Assembly (NCBI GenBank): GCA_016932075.1
Contig: JAFGDP010000156.1
Coordinates: 1 to 7,770, forward strand
Origin: Chitinispirillaceae bacterium
GTDB taxonomy: Bacteria; Fibrobacterota; Chitinivibrionia; Chitinivibrionales; Chitinispirillaceae
Direction: 5' to 3'
Length of the DNA stretch: 7,770 bases
In this document: positions 6,359-7,770 of the stretch, one piece after another
How the letters are laid out: every line of letters begins with the position of its first letter
Position numbering within the stretch: position 1 is the first letter of the stretch
The notes under the pieces: generated by a model
Seen by the model: the letters and a program-made list of their open reading frames with translations, nothing else
What the model was told of the DNA's origin: nothing
Databases searched by the model: none
Made by a program: the position numbers and the translations under genes

Positions 6359-7770
6359 TTATTTTAAACCGGACAGCTGTTCATTCGCCGCTTTGTATCG
6401 CCGATGTTCGGGAGTGCTGCTGTACAGTTTCTTGATAACGTTCCATGCGTTTTGCGCCTGTTCGCGATTGCCCGGCGCCGCGGGATTTTTGCGGTATATA
6501 TCGGTACGGACAAGGGCGGTATAATACAGCGCGTCATCCCTGATCTCGTTGCGTTTGCGCATGATGCTCGGTTTGGTGAGCGCATTTTCAAGGCTGGTTA
6601 TCGCCTTGTCATTCTTGCCGAGCGTGTTGAACAGCCTGCCGCAGAGGTAATCGTACTGGGCGTCATCGACAGGCTTGCTGTTGGCGATGATAAAAGCGTC
6701 TTTGGTGCGGCCCGCGGAAATATACGCTTCAAGAAGCAGAAGCGTTTTCAGCTTAGGGTCCATAGCGCCGGGCCTGGCTGCTTCAAGCACCATGATCGCC
6801 TCGGCGGTTTTTCCGGCTTTCAGGGAATTCTTCACTATGATTACGGGGTCATTGGTGCCGTATTTCGTCTGCAGCTGCTGGATGGTAAGCTTTGGCTTGT
6901 CGGGTTCCTTGTTTCCAGGAATAACTGCCGGCGCAGAAATTTTCTGCTGCCTCAGGGGTGGCGTCTTGGCCGCCGGAGTCACCATTTTCGGAATTTTTGC
7001 CTGGACAGGCGGTACTGCCTGCGTTGACGACGAAAGCGGCTTAAGGTCCGACGGTGACGGCGGCACCGGTGTAGCCGGGGTCTGAGGCGCGGCCGGCGTT
7101 TCAACTGCTTTGGCCGTGTCCTGCAGCCGGGGGTTTGACGGGCGCGAAACAAAAAAGAAAACGGCTGCCGCGGTGACCAGGACGGCCGCTGCGGCGATTG
7201 ACACCGGAACAATGTTTTTCTTAAGCCCGGGCCACGGATGCGGGAGTCCGAGTGTTTTTTTCTTGGAGGCTTTCGCGTAAAAAGCGGAGGGGTCCTTGAA
7301 GAAAGTCCGCAGAACAAGTGCCGGATCGTCGTCGGTCAATGTCCGGTGGGCAGTTTCGAGTTCTTTGAGAAGCTCGGTCGTTGAAGCGAACCGCATTTCT
7401 TTGGCGGACTGGAGGCACCGCTGCGTGATTTTTACAAGCTCCGGGGCGATCGGGAAATCGAATTCCGAGAATTTACGGTACTCGTTCACGATTTTCTTTT
7501 TCATCAGGTTGGTGATGGTTTCCTGAGGAAAAGTCTTGGTGCCGGTAAGCATTTCGTATAGTATGGCGCCCAGCGAATAGATGTCGGTGCGGCCATCAAT
7601 GGCGATGCCGTCTATCTGTTCAGGCGAAAGATACTGCATGGTACCGACGATATTGCCTTCAACGGTATGCAGGCTCGCTTCGGTAGGCCGCGCAATGCCG
7701 AAATCCATGAGCTTGACGTCGCCGATCCTCGAAACCATGATATTCGCGGGCTTGAGGTCGCGGTGGATGA
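6359..7770 (-). CDS. Transmembrane Ser/Thr protein kinase with periplasmic TPR-like domain (N-terminus outside window)
   Basis: The frame is open to the right edge. Upstream of the Met at 7738 the codons read IHRDLKPANI, the kinase catalytic loop, so that Met is internal and the ATP-binding lobe lies beyond 7770. Numbered from that Met: DFG at 12-14, GTMQYLSPEQ (32-41, activation-segment end with SPE for APE), DGRTDIYSLGAILYEMLTG (48-66) and MRFAS (115-119) complete a Hanks-type (PknB-like) C-lobe with the catalytic Asp and Lys of HRDLK present. A membrane helix spans ~175-197 (VPVSIAAAAVLVTAAAVFFF). Then come a Pro/Ala/Thr-rich linker (~200-282) and alpha-helical TPR-like repeats (~285-455; LKAGKTAEAIMVLEAA, GRTKDAFIIANS, LGKNDKAITSLENAL). 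The kinase domain is cytoplasmic and the TPR-like part should lie in the periplasm, where PASTA domains sit in PknB; no PASTA repeat is seen. It heads the run beta-helix - lnt. Substrates are unknown. Confidence 0.92.
   Translation of the reverse strand, partial: IHRDLKPANIMVSRIGDVKLMDFGIARPTEASLHTVEGNIVGTMQYLSPEQIDGIAIDGRTDIYSLGAILYEMLTGTKTFPQETITNLMKKKIVNEYRKFSEFDFPIAPELVKITQRCLQSAKEMRFASTTELLKELETAHRTLTDDDPALVLRTFFKDPSAFYAKASKKKTLGLPHPWPGLKKNIVPVSIAAAAVLVTAAAVFFFVSRPSNPRLQDTAKAVETPAAPQTPATPVPPSPSDLKPLSSSTQAVPPVQAKIPKMVTPAAKTPPLRQQKISAPAVIPGNKEPDKPKLTIQQLQTKYGTNDPVIIVKNSLKAGKTAEAIMVLEAARPGAMDPKLKTLLLLEAYISAGRTKDAFIIANSKPVDDAQYDYLCGRLFNTLGKNDKAITSLENALTKPSIMRKRNEIRDDALYYTALVRTDIYRKNPAAPGNREQAQNAWNVIKKLYSSTPEHRRYKAANEQLSGLK

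Noticed and set aside
6404..7085. Long + strand open frames opposite the kinase C-terminus
   Set aside because: The - strand frame has kinase, membrane and TPR-like features; the + strand products show no domain or start signal.
7736..7738. Taking the ATG at 7738 as the kinase start
   Set aside because: The codons before it encode HRDLKPAN, the essential catalytic loop, so the gene continues past the right edge.
1..7770. CRISPR array, tRNA, insertion sequence or phage module
   Set aside because: No regularly spaced repeats, cloverleaf-like sequence, transposase, integrase or terminal inverted repeats were seen on either strand.

Overview
The window looks like bacterial chromosome from the Fibrobacterota (Fibrobacter/Chitinispirillum side of the FCB group). 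This is inferred from the proteins and not from a marker gene. Two tandem secreted proteins share a C-terminal domain that I recognise as the Fibrobacter paralogous family TIGR02171. One of them carries an FGE-sulfatase (SUMF1-type) domain at its N-terminus. A protein on the other strand ends in what looks like a type IX secretion C-terminal domain, and apolipoprotein N-acyltransferase indicates a diderm envelope.

Left part (1-2942, + strand): two paralogs in tandem. The first enters from the left edge and only its last ~334 codons are seen: the end of a probable beta-propeller-like region, then the shared domain. The second is complete (608 aa): signal peptide, FGE-like domain, then the same shared domain directly attached. 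A good -35/-10 promoter candidate and an AGGAGG ribosome binding site lie in the 110-base gap, so the second gene can be transcribed on its own. The shared domain reads like an SGNH/GDSL-type hydrolase. The first copy keeps the putative Ser and His, while the second has Pro and Arg at those positions. Its FGE-like domain also lacks the catalytic Cys pair.

Right part (3002-7770, - strand): a compact gene run read right to left. A transmembrane Ser/Thr protein kinase with a periplasmic Pro-rich linker and TPR-like C-terminus enters from the right edge. After 20 bases comes a secreted/membrane-anchored beta-helix protein, whose stop overlaps (TAATG) the start of lnt. After an 83-base AT-rich gap there is a secreted protein with a BsuPI-like domain and a T9SS-like tail. 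Together these suggest an envelope-biogenesis/envelope-sensing operon: cytoplasmic kinase with an outside sensor, a surface beta-helix protein, and lipoprotein maturation.

The two blocks converge on a 59-base gap with no convincing terminator. The + strand paralogs contain markedly more AT-rich stretches than the - strand operon. No tRNA, rRNA, CRISPR array, insertion sequence or phage gene was seen.
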